Shown: positions 26,330-35,037, numbered from the stretch's first letter. The stretch: DNA of 40,450 nucleotides from Alexandriicola marinus (GCF_004000435.1 NZ_RBVZ01000015.1:1-40450); one strand, 5' to 3'. Notes: generated by a model not told the origin, from the sequence alone. Made by a program: numbers and translations.

Positions 26330-27052
26330 ATGAAGATATTCGCAGGCCTCGGAAACCCGGGCGACAAATACGCCGGCAACCGGCACAACATCGGCTTCAT
26401 GGCCGTCGACCGGATCGCGGAAGATCATGGATTCGGGCCATGGCGCCAGAAATTCCAGGCGCTTGTCTCGGAAGGGCGGCTGGGGTCGGAAAAGATCATC
26501 CTCCTGAAGCCGCAGACCTTCATGAACCTGTCCGGTCAATCGGTTGGCGAGGCGCTGAAATTCTACAAGCTCGAGTCCACCGACCTGACCGTCTTTCACG
26601 ACGAGATCGATCTGGCTCCCGGCAAGATCAGGCTCAAGGCGGGGGGCGGTCACGCGGGCCATAACGGGCTGCGGTCGATCCACAGTCACATCGGCCCGCA
26701 TTATGACCGGGTCCGGCTGGGCGTTGGTCATCCGGGCCACAAGGATGCCGTTCCGGGTTATGTCCTGCGCGACTTTGCCAAGGTGGAGCAGGAGTGGCTG
26801 GACGACCTGATGCGCGGGATTTCGGACGGCGCGGCGTTTCTTGCCGATGGTGACGGGGCAAAATTCCTCAACGCGGTTGCCTTGCGGATGAACCCGGCGC
26901 GCAGCGGCACGGGCAAGGCCCATTCAACGGGGGCAAACCCTGCCCCCAAGACCACCGCCCCTCCGAAAGCCGAAGATACGCCCAAGGCAGATGTCTCGTC
27001 CGAGGAGGATAGTCGAAGCCCGCTGCAGAAGCTGGTCGACAGGTTCCGATGA
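26330..27052 (+). CDS. pth: Peptidyl-tRNA hydrolase with C-terminal extension
   Basis: Pth cleaves peptidyl-tRNA released from stalled ribosomes so the tRNA can be reused. The catalytic features are present: FAGLGNPGDKYAGNRHNIGF with Asn10 and His19, LLKPQTFMNLSG, VFHDEIDLAPGK with the catalytic Asp, and GGGHAGHNGLRSI. The 240-residue length exceeds the usual ~190–200 because of a tail from about residue 195 rich in Pro, Ala, Lys and Thr, ending in SPLQKLVDRFR. Similar tails occur in alphaproteobacterial Pth. GGAGGA precedes the ATG, and the stop overlaps the next start as ATGA. Confidence 0.95.
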   Translation: MKIFAGLGNPGDKYAGNRHNIGFMAVDRIAEDHGFGPWRQKFQALVSEGRLGSEKIILLKPQTFMNLSGQSVGEALKFYKLESTDLTVFHDEIDLAPGKIRLKAGGGHAGHNGLRSIHSHIGPHYDRVRLGVGHPGHKDAVPGYVLRDFAKVEQEWLDDLMRGISDGAAFLADGDGAKFLNAVALRMNPARSGTGKAHSTGANPAPKTTAPPKAEDTPKADVSSEEDSRSPLQKLVDRFR

Positions 27053-28089
27053 TCGGCGACCGCCGCCTGAAAGAGGCTTTCGCGGATCAGGCACGCGCCT
27101 GCCGCAGCCTAGGCTCCCCATTCATGGGGCAACTGTGCGATCTGTTGTCCGAGCGGCTGCAACGGGGCACGCCTCTGGCAGACCGGCTCTTCGACTGGGA
27201 CGGGTTGCTCGGCCCGCGGGATGCGTCGGTTCCGTTGCGGCTGTGCGGGGCGCTTCATGCCCTGCGGCTGCAGGGCCATGCAGGGCTCGACGCGGTTTAT
27301 CCGCCCGCCACGGTGAAGCTGTCCGAACTCTGGTCGGCGGTCGAACTGGCGCTGAGCGATGAGGCCGAGTTCATCGGGCGTTTCATCGACAGCGCACCCC
27401 AGACGAACGAGGTCCGGCGCTCGGCGGCGATCATCCCGGCGGCTCATGTGGCGGCGGGACGTTTCGGGCTGCCGATGGATGTTGCGGAGTTGGGGGCGAG
27501 TGCCGGGCTCAACCTCATGTGGGACAGGTTTCGCCTTGATGCAGGCGGAACCCTTCTCGGCCCGGACGATCCGGTTCTTGAACTTGCCCCGCATTGGACG
27601 GGGCCGGCCCCCGACCCACAGCCAGTGCAGATTGCGCGCAGGGAAGGGGTCGATCTCAACCCGCTTGATCCCCGCATGGCAGAGGGCCGCCTGCGACTGA
27701 TGGCCTATCTCTGGGCGGATCAACCGGAACGGCTGGAGCTGACACAGGCCGCCATCGCGGCGGCCGAGGCCGAGGTGACCCGCGCCGATGCGATCGACTG
27801 GCTCGAGAGGTGGTTGCTGAGACCGTCCATCGGGCGGCTGCGCTTCGTCTACACCACGATCGCGTGGCAATACTTCCCGTCTGACAGTCAGGCCCGGGGC
27901 GCCCGCATGATCGAGGCGGCCGGTGCCAAGGCCACCGATCAGACCCCGCTTGCGTGGTTTTCGATGGAAAACGATGGCACGCAGCCCGGCGCCGTTCTGA
28001 CGCTCAGGCTCTGGCCCGGTGACGTGGTTCTGGCCCTCGGGCGCGCCGATTTTCATGGCCGCTGGATCGACTGGTCGGGAGAGGCCTGA
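27049..28089 (+). CDS. DUF2332 family protein
   Basis: This 346-residue cytoplasmic protein matches the DUF2332 family. Typical segments are QTNEVRRSAAIIPA, the Gly-rich AELGASAGLNLMWDRF near the middle, DRDPR-like DLNPLDPRMAEGRLRLMAYLWADQPERL, and a C-terminal PLAWFSMENDG followed by LTLRLWPGDVVLALGRADFHGRWIDW. The AELGASAGLN motif resembles a methyltransferase SAM site, which suggests a Rossmann fold, but no activity is known to me. It overlaps pth by 4 bases (ATGA) and is therefore probably translated with it. Confidence 0.82.
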   Translation: MIGDRRLKEAFADQARACRSLGSPFMGQLCDLLSERLQRGTPLADRLFDWDGLLGPRDASVPLRLCGALHALRLQGHAGLDAVYPPATVKLSELWSAVELALSDEAEFIGRFIDSAPQTNEVRRSAAIIPAAHVAAGRFGLPMDVAELGASAGLNLMWDRFRLDAGGTLLGPDDPVLELAPHWTGPAPDPQPVQIARREGVDLNPLDPRMAEGRLRLMAYLWADQPERLELTQAAIAAAEAEVTRADAIDWLERWLLRPSIGRLRFVYTTIAWQYFPSDSQARGARMIEAAGAKATDQTPLAWFSMENDGTQPGAVLTLRLWPGDVVLALGRADFHGRWIDWSGEA

Positions 28090-28147
28090 CACGGCGCGAG
28101 TTTGTGCTAGGGTTGGAGAGACCCACAGCAATGACGGAGGCCCCGAA

Positions 28148-28525
28148 ATGGAAAAGGATCCATCGATCAACGTCCTTGGCGGACCTCTTGCCCCCTGTTC
28201 CTATGAGCCTTTGACCGGCTTTTTCCGGAACGGGGCCTGCGACACCTGTGCCGAAGACAGGGGAAGCCATACCGTCTGTGCCGTGATGACGGCCGAGTTT
28301 CTCGCCTTTTCGAAATACGTGGGCAACGACCTGTCGACACCACGGCCGGAGTTCGGCTTTGCGGGGCTCAAGCCGGGGGATCACTGGTGCCTGTGCGCAA
28401 GTCGCTTTGCCCAGGCCCATGACGAAGGGTGCGCGCCCAAGGTCAATCTCGTCGCCACACATCGGAACGCGTTGGATATCGTTCCTCTGGAGGTTCTGGA
28501 AAGCAACGCGATGGGAGAGAGTTAG
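28148..28525 (+). CDS. DUF2237 family protein
   Basis: This 125-residue protein matches the DUF2237 family: NVLGGPLAPCSYEPLTGFFRNGACDTCAEDRGSHTVCAVMTAEFL, then a LKPGDHWCLCASRFAQAHDEGCAPKVNLVATH signature. It carries seven cysteines in Cys-x-x-Cys-like spacings and His residues, which hints at metal binding, but no function is known to me. GGAGG precedes the ATG. It converges with the LuxR-type gene, and the two coding regions overlap by 4 bases at their 3' ends. Confidence 0.85.
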   Translation: MEKDPSINVLGGPLAPCSYEPLTGFFRNGACDTCAEDRGSHTVCAVMTAEFLAFSKYVGNDLSTPRPEFGFAGLKPGDHWCLCASRFAQAHDEGCAPKVNLVATHRNALDIVPLEVLESNAMGES

Positions 28526-29064
28526 CCTGCCGCCCGCGTCGTTTCGATCTGTGGCGCTGCCTCTGTCTCTCCGATTTTCGGCCCGCCGACGGGGCCCTCC
28601 ATCAGGTCTTCGATGAACAGCGACAACAGTTGCGGGCGGCCGGAAACGCCTGCCTTGCGATAGATCGCATTGGTCTGGGCCTTGACCGTGCCGTCCGATG
28701 TTGACCGAAGTGCAGCGATCTCCTGGATCGACATGCCCTTGATCGAGAAAAGCGCGACATCCCGTTCGGCCGGGGTAAGACCCCACTCGGTGAACCGTTC
28801 CTGCAAAAGCTCACCGAAGGCCCCCGACGCGGCGCGAAGTTGCGCCTCGACGCGGGCGGTGCGGGCCAGGCTCCGCCGCAATGCCACAGCCCCCAGTGCA
28901 CTGCCGAGGACCAGCCCGACAGCGGCACCGATCTCGATGAACTCGTAGAGGGTCCATGGGACCGGGGCCCAGCCCAAGAAGGAACTGAACGTGTTCAACA
29001 GGAACAAGATCGCACAGATGCCTTGCACGATCAGAACGATGACTATTCCGTAGGGTCTGCTCAC
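28522..29064 (-). CDS. Membrane-anchored LuxR-type transcription regulator
   Basis: This 180-residue protein has two hydrophobic helices (about 5–27 and 40–62), a short coiled linker, and a C-terminal LuxR-type helix-turn-helix (about 108–170). Key parts of that domain are LTPAERDVALFSIKGMSIQEIAALRSTSDGTVKAQTNAIYRKAGV. No response-regulator receiver or autoinducer-binding domain is present, so signal input would come through the membrane segment or a partner. It starts at GTG with a weak ribosome-binding site and is the last gene of a likely unit with the two PepSY-like genes, 33 bases after the nearer one. I infer that it regulates that unit or responds to those exported proteins. Confidence 0.85.
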   Translation of the reverse strand: MSRPYGIVIVLIVQGICAILFLLNTFSSFLGWAPVPWTLYEFIEIGAAVGLVLGSALGAVALRRSLARTARVEAQLRAASGAFGELLQERFTEWGLTPAERDVALFSIKGMSIQEIAALRSTSDGTVKAQTNAIYRKAGVSGRPQLLSLFIEDLMEGPVGGPKIGETEAAPQIETTRAAG

Positions 29065-29097
29065 CGGTTCAACGGCCCGTTACCGGACCTTTGTCCT

Positions 29098-29613
29098 TCA
29101 GTCATCATCATCGTCATCATCCCTGTCGTCCCTGTCGTCCCCGTCATCGTCGTCATCGCGATCGTTGTCCCGATCGTCATCATCGTCGCGCCTGTCGTCA
29201 TCGTCATCGTCATCGTTATCGTCATTGCTCGCCGGGGCAGGACTGCTGCCGGCGTCGTCATTATCATCATCATCGTCGTTCGGCGAGGAGGGAGAGGGAG
29301 CCGTGCCGGTGCCGCCCGAAGAGCTGCGGGGATTGATCAGGCGATTGCCGTCGTCATCATCATCGTCGAGGTCTCTCCAATAGTCACGCAGGATAACGCC
29401 TGTCGTCGGGTCGAACACGATTTCTCGCCTGAGAGATGAGCTGGTGGCTTGAATCCGGGTGCGGCCCAGCAGGGTTCTGCTGACGGAGATATTGGTAAAG
29501 CCTTGTTGGCTGAGTTGGGAGATGATCGATTCTTCGGCCGTCTGAGCGAAACTCGCCCCGGGGAAAAGCCCCAGGGCGAGCGCGACGGCCAGTTTAAGGG
29601 AACGTTTTGACAT
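29098..29613 (-). CDS. PepSY-like secreted protein with poly-Asp tail (copy 1)
   Basis: This 171-residue protein has a signal peptide (MSKRSLKLAVALALGLFPGASFA). A small PepSY-like domain follows (ESIISQLSQQGFTNISVSRT, REIVFDPTTGVILRDYWRD). From about residue 79 on it is a low-complexity tail of Asp with Arg, Asn, Ser and Gly, ending RDDRDDDDDDD. The acidic tail should bind cations or stay extended outside the cell membrane. The domain is paralogous to the next gene upstream, and the last 13 residues of both are identical. The coding DNA mixes GAC and GAT, so the tail is not a simple triplet expansion. I chose the ATG at 29613 on the signal peptide; the ribosome-binding site is weak. Confidence 0.8.
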   Translation of the reverse strand: MSKRSLKLAVALALGLFPGASFAQTAEESIISQLSQQGFTNISVSRTLLGRTRIQATSSSLRREIVFDPTTGVILRDYWRDLDDDDDDGNRLINPRSSSGGTGTAPSPSSPNDDDDDNDDAGSSPAPASNDDNDDDDDDDRRDDDDDRDNDRDDDDDGDDRDDRDDDDDDD

Positions 29614-29682
29614 GGCCGTTGTTTCCGATCTCAACTCTTAAAGTGAATAGGGACGAGAGCTGCGACCGGAATTCCAGCCGAC

Positions 29683-30234
29683 TCAATCGTCGTCATCGTC
29701 GTCGTCACGGTCGTCGCGATCATCGTCGTCGTCATTGTCATCACGGCCACCACGATCGTCGTCATCGTCATCATCATTGTCGTCGTCGTTATCGTCGCGG
29801 CCGCCGCGATCGCCGTCATCATCATCGTCGTCACGGTCGTTGCGGTCATCATCATCGTCGTCGTCACGGCCACCACGATCATCGTCATCATCATTGTCAT
29901 CGTCGCTGTCGTCAAACCCGTCGTCATCGTCGTCGTCGACGAAGTCATCGCTTTCCGTGCGGATCTGGATTCCGGGCGAGGTGTCGTCATCGGAAGAGAC
30001 GCGTTCGACCTCGCTCTTGATCAACTCGCCGGTGCTGTTGTCATAGACATATTCGACCTTGGTGGTGCCGCGAATGGCCTCGACCTTGATCTGGGTCGGG
30101 CCCTCCTTGATTTCGATCCGGGTAAAGCCCTGGGCCTGAAGTTGACTCACGATCTGGTCAGTTGAGGATTGCGCGAAGGCAACGCTGGCGGCGATTGCGA
30201 TGGCGGCGGTGGTGGTCAGAAGCTTGAGTTTCAT
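29683..30234 (-). CDS. PepSY-like secreted protein with poly-Asp tail (copy 2)
   Basis: This 183-residue protein starts with a signal peptide (MKLKLLTTTAAIAIAASVAFAQ). A PepSY-like domain follows (DQIVSQLQAQGFTRIEIKEG, KVEYVYDNSTGELIKSEVERV) with an Asp-rich tail of about 85 residues. The tail holds three RGGRDD blocks separated by runs of Asp and ends in the same 13 residues as copy 1. It is the first gene of the likely three-gene unit; 69 bases separate its stop from the next start. AAGGAC lies upstream of the ATG. PepSY domains often modulate partner proteins outside the membrane, but no specific role follows from the sequence. Confidence 0.82.
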   Translation of the reverse strand: MKLKLLTTTAAIAIAASVAFAQSSTDQIVSQLQAQGFTRIEIKEGPTQIKVEAIRGTTKVEYVYDNSTGELIKSEVERVSSDDDTSPGIQIRTESDDFVDDDDDDGFDDSDDDNDDDDDRGGRDDDDDDDRNDRDDDDDDGDRGGRDDNDDDNDDDDDDDRGGRDDNDDDDDRDDRDDDDDDD

Positions 30235-30341
30235 TTGGACATGTCCTTGCTTGTTAAGTTGAGCAGGCAACGACCCGAGAGGGTGGCACGCCGCCTTGGG
30301 GTCGATGGATGCACGACCATCGCCGACGTCTCTATTGATCA

Positions 30342-30396
30342 CGGGTTTAGCTTCGGTGCGATAAACCGGGGAACGAGAGGCATAAACCCGGGTTTA
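30342..30396 (-). promoter_or_regulatory. Cluster of TAAACC(C)GGG repeats (operator-like)
   Basis: Four copies of one half-site lie within 55 bases upstream of the PepSY-like genes. CGGGTTTA is at 30342–30349; TAAACCGGGG starts at 30362; and the perfect 14-base palindrome TAAACCCGGGTTTA is at 30383–30396. The two TAAACC starts are 21 bases apart, two helical turns. This looks like a binding site for a dimeric regulator, 110–160 bases before the first start codon. The flanking 300-base gap (30235–30534) otherwise holds only the trpB terminator. Confidence 0.45.
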
Positions 30397-30481
30397 GATG
30401 CCTGTTTTCGTGGTCAGAACCGGTTGTTCGGTTCAAGTTGCTGCGCCCTATGTGCCTGTCCGCAAGGAAGAAACGGCGGCA

Positions 30482-30512
30482 TAAACGAAAAAGGGCCCCG
30501 GTTGGGGCCCTT
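30482..30512 (-). terminator. trpB terminator
   Basis: On the minus strand, AAGGGCCCC and GGGGCCCTT (30512–30504 and 30499–30491) form a perfect 9-bp stem with a 4-base loop. It is followed by TTTCGTTTA and lies just after the trpB stop. Confidence 0.9.
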
Positions 30513-30534
30513 CGATATTTCCTGATCCTGCCGA

Positions 30535-31782
30535 TCAATCCGCGTCGCGGCCCTCGGTATCGGACATGTCGAAACCCAGATGTTTGGCCACGGTGAATAT
30601 GTCCTTGTCGCCCCTGCCGCACATGTTCATGCAGATGATGTGGTCCTTGGGCAGCCCCGGAGCGATCTTTTTGACATGGGCCAGAGCGTGCGAAGGTTCG
30701 AGCGCGGGGATGATTCCCTCGGTCTCGCAGCACAGCTGGAAGGCGTCCAGCGCCTCCCGGTCGGTGATCGAGACGTATTTGGCGCGTCCGATCTCGTGAA
30801 GCCAGGAATGCTCGGGCCCGATGCCTGGGTAATCGAGGCCGGCCGAAATCGAATAGCCTTCGAGGATTTGCCCGTCATCATCCTGAAGCAGGTAGGTGCG
30901 GTTGCCGTGCAGAACGCCCGGGCGTCCCCCCGTCAGAGAGGCGCAATGTTCCATCTTTTCATCGACGCCCCGGCCACCGGCTTCGACGCCGATGATCGAG
31001 ACCTCCTTGTCATCGAGGAAGGGGTAGAACAGGCCCATCGCATTCGACCCGCCGCCAATCGCGGCAATGATCGTATCGGGAAGGCGGCCCTCGGCCTCCA
31101 TCATCTGTTCCTTGGCTTCCTTGCCGATGATCGACTGGAAATCGCGGACCATCGCCGGATAGGGGTGCGGCCCTGCAACCGTGCCGATGCAATAGAACGT
31201 GTCGCGCACATTGGTGACCCAATCGCGCAGCGCATCGTTCATCGCGTCCTTCAGCGTGCCGCGGCCGGAGGTGACGGGGATCACCTCGGCGCCCAGCAAC
31301 CGCATCCGGAACACGTTCGGCGCCTGCCGTTCGACATCATGCTTGCCCATGTAAACGACGCATTGCAGGCCGAACTTTGCGCAGACCGTAGCGGTCGCCA
31401 CGCCGTGCTGACCGGCGCCCGTCTCGGCGATGATGCGTTTCTTGCCCATGCGGCGGGCCAGAAGGATCTGCCCCAGAACGTTGTTGATCTTGTGCGCGCC
31501 GGTATGGTTCAGCTCGTCGCGTTTCATATAGACCTTGGCCCCGCCAAGCCGCTCTGTCAGCCGTTCGGCATGATACAGAGGCGAGGGGCGGCCCACGTAA
31601 TGCTTCCAGAGATAATCCATCTCGGCCCAGAAGCTGTCATCGGTCTTGGCCCGTTCGTACTCGGCCTCGAGCGCAAGGATCAGCGGCATCAGCGTTTCCG
31701 AGACGAACCGTCCGCCGAAATCGCCAAAGCGGCCCTTTTCGTCCGGGCCGGTCATGAAGCTGTTGATCAGGTCGTCGGGCAT
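30535..31782 (-). CDS. trpB: Tryptophan synthase beta chain TrpB
   Basis: TrpB condenses indole with serine using pyridoxal phosphate. The 415-residue protein has the PLP lysine Lys98 in the block [10 protein letters not shown], the Glu-containing AETGAGQHG, the phosphate-binding GGGSNAMG, and a C-terminal [10 protein letters not shown] and NMCGRGDKD. It is a standard TrpB1, expected to pair with TrpA. GAGGAGG precedes the ATG at 31782. trpA is 3.6 kb upstream on the same strand, separated by amylosucrase, lldD and a small membrane protein, so tight trpBA coupling is lost. Confidence 0.97.
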   Translation of the reverse strand: MPDDLINSFMTGPDEKGRFGDFGGRFVSETLMPLILALEAEYERAKTDDSFWAEMDYLWKHYVGRPSPLYHAERLTERLGGAKVYMKRDELNHTGAHKINNVLGQILLARRMGKKRIIAETGAGQHGVATATVCAKFGLQCVVYMGKHDVERQAPNVFRMRLLGAEVIPVTSGRGTLKDAMNDALRDWVTNVRDTFYCIGTVAGPHPYPAMVRDFQSIIGKEAKEQMMEAEGRLPDTIIAAIGGGSNAMGLFYPFLDDKEVSIIGVEAGGRGVDEKMEHCASLTGGRPGVLHGNRTYLLQDDDGQILEGYSISAGLDYPGIGPEHSWLHEIGRAKYVSITDREALDAFQLCCETEGIIPALEPSHALAHVKKIAPGLPKDHIICMNMCGRGDKDIFTVAKHLGFDMSDTEGRDAD

Positions 31783-31857
31783 GGTGCGTCCTCCTCGGCG
31801 GGCATCCCGATCATCTAGCGCCACGCGACCTTGGGGTAAAGCGGCGAGGCGCGGGAT

Positions 31858-33807
31858 TCAGGCCGCGGCGCGCAACCACAATGCCGCATAGGGCGCGACG
31901 TGCAGGGCGCCATCTTCGACAGGGGCAGTCTCGCCGCTCAGGATATCAAGGAGGGTGGCGCCCGCGTCGATCCCGCACAGGGTCAGGGGAACTGCGATCG
32001 AGGTCTCGGTGAAATTGAACAGGCAGGTCAGCGTCCGGTCGTCGGCGGGCCGCGCAAAGGCGAACAGGCCCGAAAGGCCGGTGTCGATCACATGTGTCGG
32101 CACATCCGAGGCCAGTTGGGGCGCCGCCTTGCGGGTGGCCATGATATGGCGCGTACCCTCGAGGATGCGCGCGGCGGGGCCTGTCGTCGTCTCGGTCGCC
32201 GGCCAGTCCATCACGGGGCGGTGCATCCAGCGCCCGTCATCGGCTAGGGACGGATCATCGAGATAGGACCGGTCGTTCAGCATCCCGATCTCGTCGCCCA
32301 TGTAGATCAGCGGAATACCACCATAGCTTGCGATCAGGGCGTGCCCCATCAGGATGCGGCGGATCGACAGGTCAATCTGGTCGGGGTCATTGCGTTCGAG
32401 AGCGGCCTCGAGCCCTGCGAGGGACGCGAAGGACCCGTTGGTCCGCCTGTCGCCCGTCTCGGGGTTCGACTGGAAATCCGCACCCCGGGCGAAGGACATC
32501 GGAAAGGTGCCGTTATAGAAATCCGCGAGGAACCGGCGATGGTCCTTGGCTTCCATCCCCGGGATCGCGGCCGTGTCCTCGGGCGTGATCGCCCAGCCGA
32601 TATCATCGTGGCACCGGATATAGGTGGCCCATGTCGCGCGGCGAAAACTTTCGGGGAATCGGCTGCCCATCACATGGGTCATCAGCCGCGTGTCGCGCGA
32701 GGCCAGCGCGGACCAATACTGCACCATGAGGCTGTTCTGATAGGCAAGGTTGGACACCTTCCCGGCATAGCGCCCTGTGCCCAGATAGGGGACCAGATCG
32801 GCGGGCGCCACGATCGCCTCGGCCTTGTGGATGACGGCGGGTGCCGACACCCGGATCGCCTGAACCAGCGCCTTGAGGATGTCATGCACCTGCGGCAGGT
32901 TCTGGCACCCTGTCCCGAGTTTTTTCCACATGAAGGCCACGGCATCGAGCCGGAAGATCTCGACCCCCTTGTTGGCGAGGAACAGCATCGTGTCGAGAAT
33001 GGCGAGGAAAACCTCCGGGTTTTCCCAGTTCAGATCCCATTGGTATTCATTGAATGTCGTCCAGACCCATTTCCCGGTCGGACCGATATCGGGGTAGAAG
33101 GTGAAGTTACCCGGGGCCTGATCGGGGAAGATCTCGACCAGCGTGCGCTCATAGGCCTTGGGCAGGCGGTCGTCGTCGAACATGCGGTAGAAGGCCTGAT
33201 AGAACGGATCGCCGTCGCGGGCCTTCACGGCCCAGTCGTGTTCCTTGGCGGTGTGGTTCAGGACCATGTCGATGCAGGGGCTGATCCCGCTGGCGCGAAG
33301 CTGCATCGCGGTCATCTGGAATTCGGCCATGGTGCCGAGGTCGGGATTGATCTCACGGTAATCCTCGACCGCATAGCCGCCATCGGATGCACCGGGGCGC
33401 GGCTTGAGGCAGGGCATCATATGGGCATAGGTCACGCCCAGGGATTTCAGATAGGGTATCTGCGCCGCGATGTTGCTGACCCGGCCCGCGAACCTGTCGA
33501 TGTAGAAGACATAGGCCACCATCTCTTCGGAGAGGAACCAGTCGGGATTCAGATCGCGTTCCAGATCAAGAAGGCGCAGATCGGTGGGCCGCTCCTGCCA
33601 ATGGCGATCCAGCAGACCACGAAGCCGGTCGAGCAGGGGGTCGATTTCGGTGTCACCACCATAAAGGCGACCCAGCGGACCGATCAGTTCCTTGCGGGCG
33701 CGTCGCCAGCGCAGGGCGAACAGGCGGTCGTCCGAGATGCCCGGCGCCGTCCCCGCCGGTCCCGGGTCCGACGTTCCTTTGCCTGATTTTCGGACGCGCT
33801 TTGCCAT
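31858..33807 (-). CDS. ams: Amylosucrase (GH13 subfamily 4)
   Basis: Amylosucrase makes alpha-1,4-glucan from sucrose and releases fructose (EC 2.4.1.4). The 649-residue protein has the full GH13_4 layout. An N-terminal helical domain is followed by DGGYAVEDYREINPDLGTM, the HTAKEHDWA block, and nucleophile Asp288 (FRLDAVAFMWK). General acid Glu330 follows (HKAEAIV), with transition-state stabiliser Asp near 401 (RCHDDIGW) and PLIYMGDEIGMLNDRSYLDDP. These match the Neisseria polysaccharea enzyme closely from memory, including the Asp in SDGGYAV that helps hold sucrose. No signal peptide is seen. ATG 33807 has only a weak ribosome-binding site. No sucrose transporter is nearby. Confidence 0.85.
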   Translation of the reverse strand: MAKRVRKSGKGTSDPGPAGTAPGISDDRLFALRWRRARKELIGPLGRLYGGDTEIDPLLDRLRGLLDRHWQERPTDLRLLDLERDLNPDWFLSEEMVAYVFYIDRFAGRVSNIAAQIPYLKSLGVTYAHMMPCLKPRPGASDGGYAVEDYREINPDLGTMAEFQMTAMQLRASGISPCIDMVLNHTAKEHDWAVKARDGDPFYQAFYRMFDDDRLPKAYERTLVEIFPDQAPGNFTFYPDIGPTGKWVWTTFNEYQWDLNWENPEVFLAILDTMLFLANKGVEIFRLDAVAFMWKKLGTGCQNLPQVHDILKALVQAIRVSAPAVIHKAEAIVAPADLVPYLGTGRYAGKVSNLAYQNSLMVQYWSALASRDTRLMTHVMGSRFPESFRRATWATYIRCHDDIGWAITPEDTAAIPGMEAKDHRRFLADFYNGTFPMSFARGADFQSNPETGDRRTNGSFASLAGLEAALERNDPDQIDLSIRRILMGHALIASYGGIPLIYMGDEIGMLNDRSYLDDPSLADDGRWMHRPVMDWPATETTTGPAARILEGTRHIMATRKAAPQLASDVPTHVIDTGLSGLFAFARPADDRTLTCLFNFTETSIAVPLTLCGIDAGATLLDILSGETAPVEDGALHVAPYAALWLRAAA

Positions 33808-33867
33808 TTCGACCCCGGCTCCTGAACGGTCGAGCCTAGTCTGCAAGCTGGGGTCGCATCAAGCGGG

Positions 33868-35037
33868 TCAGGCCCAGTCGCCTGCGAAATCCCGGGGAAC
33901 AAGCAGAATGTCGCGGTCGACTTCCTCGATCGTTCTTCGGCCGCAAAGCGCCATCGAGGTGTCGAATTCCTTTTGCAGGATTTCCAGCGCCTTCGTCACG
34001 CCCTGCTCTCCCATCGCGCCAAGCCCATAGATGTAGGACCGGCCGATCATCGTGCCCTTTGCGCCCATCGCAATCGCCTTGAGCACGTCCTGACCCGAGC
34101 GGATGCCGCTGTCGAGCCAGACTTCGGTCTGATCGCCAACCGCCTCGACGATCGAGGGCAGGACGCGGATCGACGACAGCGCACCATCCAGCTGTCGTCC
34201 GCCATGGTTCGACACGATGATCGCATCGGCGCCGATCTGGACGGCCTTCTTCGCATCTTCGGCATCGAGGATGCCTTTCAGAATCAGCCTGCCGCCCCAC
34301 TTTTCCTTGATCTTGGCGATCTTTTCCCAATCAAGGCGCGGGTCGAACTGCTCTTGTGTCCAGCTCATCAGGCTGTTGAGGTTCGATACCCCCTTGGCGT
34401 GGCCCACGATGTTGCGGAACGTGCGGCGATGGGTGCCCAACATGCCGATCGCCCATTCCCACCGGGTGGGAAAGCCGATGTCGATCATGTTCTTGAGGGT
34501 GAGCCGGGGCGGGGCATTCAGGTCGTTCTTGAGGTCCTTGTGCCGCTGCCCGAGGATCTGCAGATCAAGCGTCAGGACAAGCGCATCGCAGCCCGCATCC
34601 TTGGCCCGCCTGATCATGTTGTCGACGAATTCCTCGTCCTGCATGACATAAAGCTGGAACCAGAACGGCGCCTTGGTCGCGCGGGCGACATCTTCGATCG
34701 AGCAGATCGACATGGTCGACAGGGTGAACGGAACGCCGAACTTCTCGGCGGCGCGGGCGGCCTTGATCTCGCCATCGGCGGTCTGCATTCCCGTCATCCC
34801 TACCGGGGCAAGCGCCGTGGGAAACGCCACGTCCCGCCCGGCCATTTTCGTGGCGGTTGACCGGTTCGACATGTCGACGGCCACGCGTTGGCGCAGGCGG
34901 ATCTTGTCGAAATCCGAGGTGTTCTCGCGGAATGTCTGTTCCGTCCAGCTGCCGCTTTCGCAATAGTCGAAGAACATCTTCGGGGTCTTGCGCTTGTGAA
35001 TGCGCTTGAGGTCTTCGATGCAGGTGATGACGGTCAT
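33868..35037 (-). CDS. lldD: FMN-dependent alpha-hydroxy-acid (L-lactate) dehydrogenase
   Basis: This 389-residue TIM-barrel flavoprotein oxidises 2-hydroxy acids, probably L-lactate, passing electrons to the respiratory chain or oxygen. FMN- and substrate-binding segments are visible: APVGMTGM, the FWFQLYVMQD block, LILKGILDAEDA (with the Lys), the catalytic His in VSNHGGRQLDG, and LDSGIRSGQDVLKAIAMGAKGTMIGRSYIYGLGA. Related enzymes oxidise glycolate or mandelate, so the substrate is an inference. A TTGTCA hexamer and an ATTGGT…ACCAAT inverted repeat lie upstream. It follows no obvious lactate permease. Confidence 0.88.
   Translation of the reverse strand: MTVITCIEDLKRIHKRKTPKMFFDYCESGSWTEQTFRENTSDFDKIRLRQRVAVDMSNRSTATKMAGRDVAFPTALAPVGMTGMQTADGEIKAARAAEKFGVPFTLSTMSICSIEDVARATKAPFWFQLYVMQDEEFVDNMIRRAKDAGCDALVLTLDLQILGQRHKDLKNDLNAPPRLTLKNMIDIGFPTRWEWAIGMLGTHRRTFRNIVGHAKGVSNLNSLMSWTQEQFDPRLDWEKIAKIKEKWGGRLILKGILDAEDAKKAVQIGADAIIVSNHGGRQLDGALSSIRVLPSIVEAVGDQTEVWLDSGIRSGQDVLKAIAMGAKGTMIGRSYIYGLGAMGEQGVTKALEILQKEFDTSMALCGRRTIEEVDRDILLVPRDFAGDWA

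Noticed and set aside
29690-29940. GAC/GAT-type repeats considered as a CRISPR-like or tandem-repeat array
   Set aside because: There is no fixed repeat–spacer length; the repetition follows codons of the Asp-rich tails.
29607-30020. His/Arg-rich plus-strand frame opposite the PepSY copy 2 tail, resembling a metal-binding protein
   Set aside because: The His/Arg runs are the complement of Asp codons; there is no signal peptide or ribosome-binding site, while the minus-strand gene has both a signal peptide and a domain.
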